Assembly (NCBI GenBank): GCA_002300355.1
Contig: NSGV01000001.1
Span: 186,001-250,000 of the forward strand
Direction of reading: 5' to 3'
Source of the DNA: Streptomyces sp. TLI_235
GTDB lineage: Bacteria > Actinomycetota > Actinomycetes > Streptomycetales > Streptomycetaceae
Length of the DNA: 64,000 nt
The notes under the pieces were generated by a model. That model was not told the origin of the DNA and ran no database searches. It saw only the letters and a list, made by a program, of their open reading frames with translations. A program made the translations under genes and the position numbers. Every line of letters begins with the position of its first letter. Position 1 is the first letter of the stretch. This document shows positions 61,695 to 64,000 of the stretch, in pieces.

Positions 61695-64000
61695 TCAGTT
61701 CTCCTTCTCGCTGTGCCAGATGTCGTCGAGCGCCGCCGCCAGGCGGCCGAGGTAGGGGGGTTGCAGCACGCCCAGGTGGCTGCCGGGGATGCGGTGGACC
61801 CGCAGGCCGGCGCCGGCCAGCCGCTCCCAGCGGCGCAGGTACTCGGGGTAGCCGAGGCCGCCGACGGCCTGGTGGGCCGCCTCGGCCAGCTCGTCGCCGG
61901 CGACGAGGTCGAGGTCGAGCGGGGCGGGCCGGTAGCGGTGGCCGACGGTGGCGGCGCGCAGGGCCCGCCAGATCTCCACCCGCTCCAGGTAGCCGTCGTC
62001 GACGCTGTCCTCGGTGATCACCAGGCCGCCGTCGTCGACGATGTGCTGGAGCAGCGGCACGGCCAGGCGCCGGAGTTCGGCGGCGCGTTCGCCGGCGGGT
62101 GCCGCGCGCAGTTCGGTGAGCACGGCGGTGGCGCGGTCGAAGAGGTCCAGGTCGTCGGGGGCGGGGTCGCCGTCGCGGGTGTCGGCGATCGGGTCGAGGA
62201 GCACCAGGTGGGTGCGCTCGCCCTGCTCGCCGAGGCGGCGGGCGATCTCCCACGCGATGGGCGCTCCGGCGCACCAGCCGAGCAGCCGGTACGGTCCGGT
62301 GGGCTGGTGTTCGCGCAGTTGGGCGAGGTAGCGGCCGGCCAGGGTGTCGACGTCGGCGGCGGCCAGGGCGGCGTCGCCGAGACCGGGGTGTTCGAAGGCG
62401 GCGACCGGCCGGCCTTCGGCCAGCGCCCCGGCCAGGCCGCGGAACCAGTGGACGCTGCCGCCGCCGGGGTGCACCGCGAAGACCGGTGCGTCGGTGCCTT
62501 CCTGACGCAGTGCCACCAGGTCGTCGGGGTGACCTGCCGGGTCGGCTGAGGGGCCGGGTGTGTCCAGCGCGGCGGCGAGCGCCGCGACCGTGCGGTGGCG
62601 CTGCATGGTGCGCATGTCGATGTCCATGCCGGCCGCCGCGCGGAGCCGTGCGACCGCGCGCATCGCGAGCAGTGAGTGGCCGCCGACGCGGAAGAAGTCG
62701 TCCTCCACGCCGATCGTCTCCAGGCCCAGGACGTCGGCGAAGACCTCGGCGATCCGTCGCTCCAGCGGGGTGCGCGGGGCGGTGGCGGTGGTTGCGGCGG
62801 CCCGCGGGTCGGGCGCGGGGAGCGCCTTGCGGTCGACCTTGCCCGAGCCGGTGGTCGGCAGTTCGTCGAGGGTCACGAAGTGCGCCGGCATCATGTACTC
62901 GGGCAGCTGTTCGCGGAGGAACGCCAGCAGGTCGTCGTCCTGCGGCGCGGTGTCGCCCGGCACCAGGTAGGCGACCACACGCGGCTCGCCGCCGTCGTGG
63001 CGCACCACGACCACGGCGTGGCGCACGTCCGGGTGCCGGTGCAGGACGGCCTCGATCTCGCCCAGTTCGATCCTGAAGCCGCGGATCTTGACCTGGAAGT
63101 CGAGTCGGCCGAGGTAGTCGATCCGTCCGTCGGCGAGCAGCCGGGCCCGGTCGCCGGTGCGGTAGAGCCGGGCGCCGGGGGTGTCGCCGTGCGGGTCGGG
63201 GACGAACCGGTCGGCGGTCAGGTCGGGGCGGCCGAGGTAGCCGCGGGCGATGCCGACGCCGCCCAGGCAGAGTTCGCCGGGCACGCCGACCGGCACGGGC
63301 CGCAGGTCGGTGTCGAGCACCAGGGCCCGGGTGTCCGGCAGCGGCCGGCCGATGGTGGGGCGCTCGGCGATGGCCTGCGCGGTGCCGATCTCCTCGCCGG
63401 TGGTGACCACGGTGTACTCGGTGGGGCCGTACAGGTTGATGAACCGGGTGCGCGGGGCCCAGCGGGCGGCGAGCGCCTGCGAGCACTCCTCGCCGATGAC
63501 GCTGACGGTGCGCGGGGCGCAGGTCTCGGGCGAGAGCAGCGCGAGCGAGGACGGCACCGTCACCAGGTGGTCGACCCGTTGGCGGCGGATCAGCTCGGCG
63601 AGCGGCTCGCCGGGCAGCAGTTCGGCGGCCGGCGCGAGCACCAGGGTGGCGCCGCTGCCGAGGGTCATCAGGATCTCCAGGACGGAGACGTCGAAGACCG
63701 TGGCGCAGAACTGCAGCACCCGGTCTCCGGGCCGTACCCCGAGCAGTTCGGCGTGCGCGTGCACGAGGTTGTGCAGGCCGCGGTGTTCGACCACCACGCC
63801 CTTGGGGCGGCCGGTGGACCCGGAGGTGTAGATGACGTAGGCGGCGTCGCCCTCGTACGGGCGGACCGCGGGGGCGGGCGCGTGTCCGTGGTCGCCCGGC
63901 AGGACGGTGCGCTCAGCGGGGATGCCGAGCCGTGCGGCGGTCTCGGCGGTGGCGACGGCTGCGGCCACGGCGGCGTCGTCCAGGACGTAGGCGAGGCGGT
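61695..64000 (-). CDS. NRPS, A-PCP-TE part (start beyond window)
   Basis: At least 768 residues; the N-terminus lies beyond 64000, so a preceding C domain is possible. A domain: VIYTSGSTGRPKGVVVEHRG, INLYGPTEY, YRTGDRARLLADGRIDYLGR, GSGKVDRKALP. Signature residues read roughly D-V-L-V-S-I-L-V-V, which I cannot assign. PCP: serine in FFRVGGHSLLAMRAV. TE: YRLLGWCAGAPIAWEIARRL, with Cys where Ser is usual (GxSxG becomes GWCAG), and GSHLGVLQPPYL with the catalytic histidine. Cys-type TEs form a thioester acyl-enzyme and are seen for strained or unusual release, for example the beta-lactone product of ObiF. It is the first visible gene of the leftward operon and probably the chain-releasing protein. 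Confidence 0.92.
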   Translation of the reverse strand, partial: RLAYVLDDAAVAAAVATAETAARLGIPAERTVLPGDHGHAPAPAVRPYEGDAAYVIYTSGSTGRPKGVVVEHRGLHNLVHAHAELLGVRPGDRVLQFCATVFDVSVLEILMTLGSGATLVLAPAAELLPGEPLAELIRRQRVDHLVTVPSSLALLSPETCAPRTVSVIGEECSQALAARWAPRTRFINLYGPTEYTVVTTGEEIGTAQAIAERPTIGRPLPDTRALVLDTDLRPVPVGVPGELCLGGVGIARGYLGRPDLTADRFVPDPHGDTPGARLYRTGDRARLLADGRIDYLGRLDFQVKIRGFRIELGEIEAVLHRHPDVRHAVVVVRHDGGEPRVVAYLVPGDTAPQDDDLLAFLREQLPEYMMPAHFVTLDELPTTGSGKVDRKALPAPDPRAAATTATAPRTPLERRIAEVFADVLGLETIGVEDDFFRVGGHSLLAMRAVARLRAAAGMDIDMRTMQRHRTVAALAAALDTPGPSADPAGHPDDLVALRQEGTDAPVFAVHPGGGSVHWFRGLAGALAEGRPVAAFEHPGLGDAALAAADVDTLAGRYLAQLREHQPTGPYRLLGWCAGAPIAWEIARRLGEQGERTHLVLLDPIADTRDGDPAPDDLDLFDRATAVLTELRAAPAGERAAELRRLAVPLLQHIVDDGGLVITEDSVDDGYLERVEIWRALRAATVGHRYRPAPLDLDLVAGDELAEAAHQAVGGLGYPEYLRRWERLAGAGLRVHRIPGSHLGVLQPPYLGRLAAALDDIWHSEKEN

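Overview
The window is GC-rich actinomycete DNA, most like Streptomyces or Kitasatospora. The signs are third-position G/C bias, frequent GTG and TTG starts, a SARP-type activator, a mycothiol-pathway gene remnant, a DUF2637-type protein, and a large polyketide/non-ribosomal-peptide operon. It falls into two parts. The left part (about 1-40,500) is a patchwork of intact housekeeping-type or accessory genes, secreted proteins, insertion sequences and many broken genes, as expected of a chromosome arm. The right part (about 40,500 to the right edge) is an apparently intact biosynthetic gene cluster that runs off the window.

Left part in order: an unrecognised broken gene; a frameshifted cytochrome P450 and an NTF2/SnoaL-like small protein; an ATPase with a C-terminal helix-turn-helix; a decayed acyl-CoA ligase; a polyprenyl synthetase; a DUF1062 protein; a transmembrane Ser/Thr kinase; a divergent LysR regulator/short-chain dehydrogenase pair with a LysR-box palindrome between them; a small barrel protein; an O-methyltransferase; and a secreted beta-helix protein. 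From 18.3 to 30.3 kb lies a mobile-element and pseudogene zone. It holds a complete ISL3-type insertion sequence (24-bp inverted repeats, 8-bp target duplication, one passenger gene), a decayed WxL/DUF916 surface-protein pair, a broken DUF2637-like gene and a degraded IS21-type element. Between and after these are a secreted GH16-like enzyme, a secreted GH20-like enzyme, a lone rmlA, a GT2-methyltransferase fusion, a long collagen-like repeat protein, a mycothione reductase pseudogene, an anti-sigma-type ATPase, and a MarR regulator with two near-identical operators facing a truncated NTF2-like paralog.

Right part: a TrmB/LuxR-like regulator, a SARP activator and an ATP-grasp-like enzyme run rightward. 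They meet, at a 28-bp perfect palindrome, a leftward operon of at least seven genes. In transcription order this operon is: A-PCP-TE NRPS protein (start outside the window; the TE has a Cys nucleophile, GWCAG); a divergent ornithine-carbamoyltransferase homolog (HDLP in place of HCLP); an MFS exporter; a type I PKS with the unusual order KS-AT-KR-DH-ACP-ACP-ACP; a LanB-like (lantibiotic dehydratase N-domain) protein; an A-PCP-C-A-PCP NRPS; and a type II thioesterase. Several genes overlap by four bases (ATGA or TTGA), so they are very likely translationally coupled.

I infer a hybrid peptide-polyketide carrying a carbamoyl/ureido group or made beside a resistant carbamoyltransferase. A LanB-like enzyme may act in a tRNA-dependent or glutamylating step on a carrier-bound intermediate, with product release through a cysteine thioesterase. 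I cannot match this gene combination to a known pathway from memory, and it is the best candidate here for an undescribed system. All family calls come from reading motifs; no database search was run.
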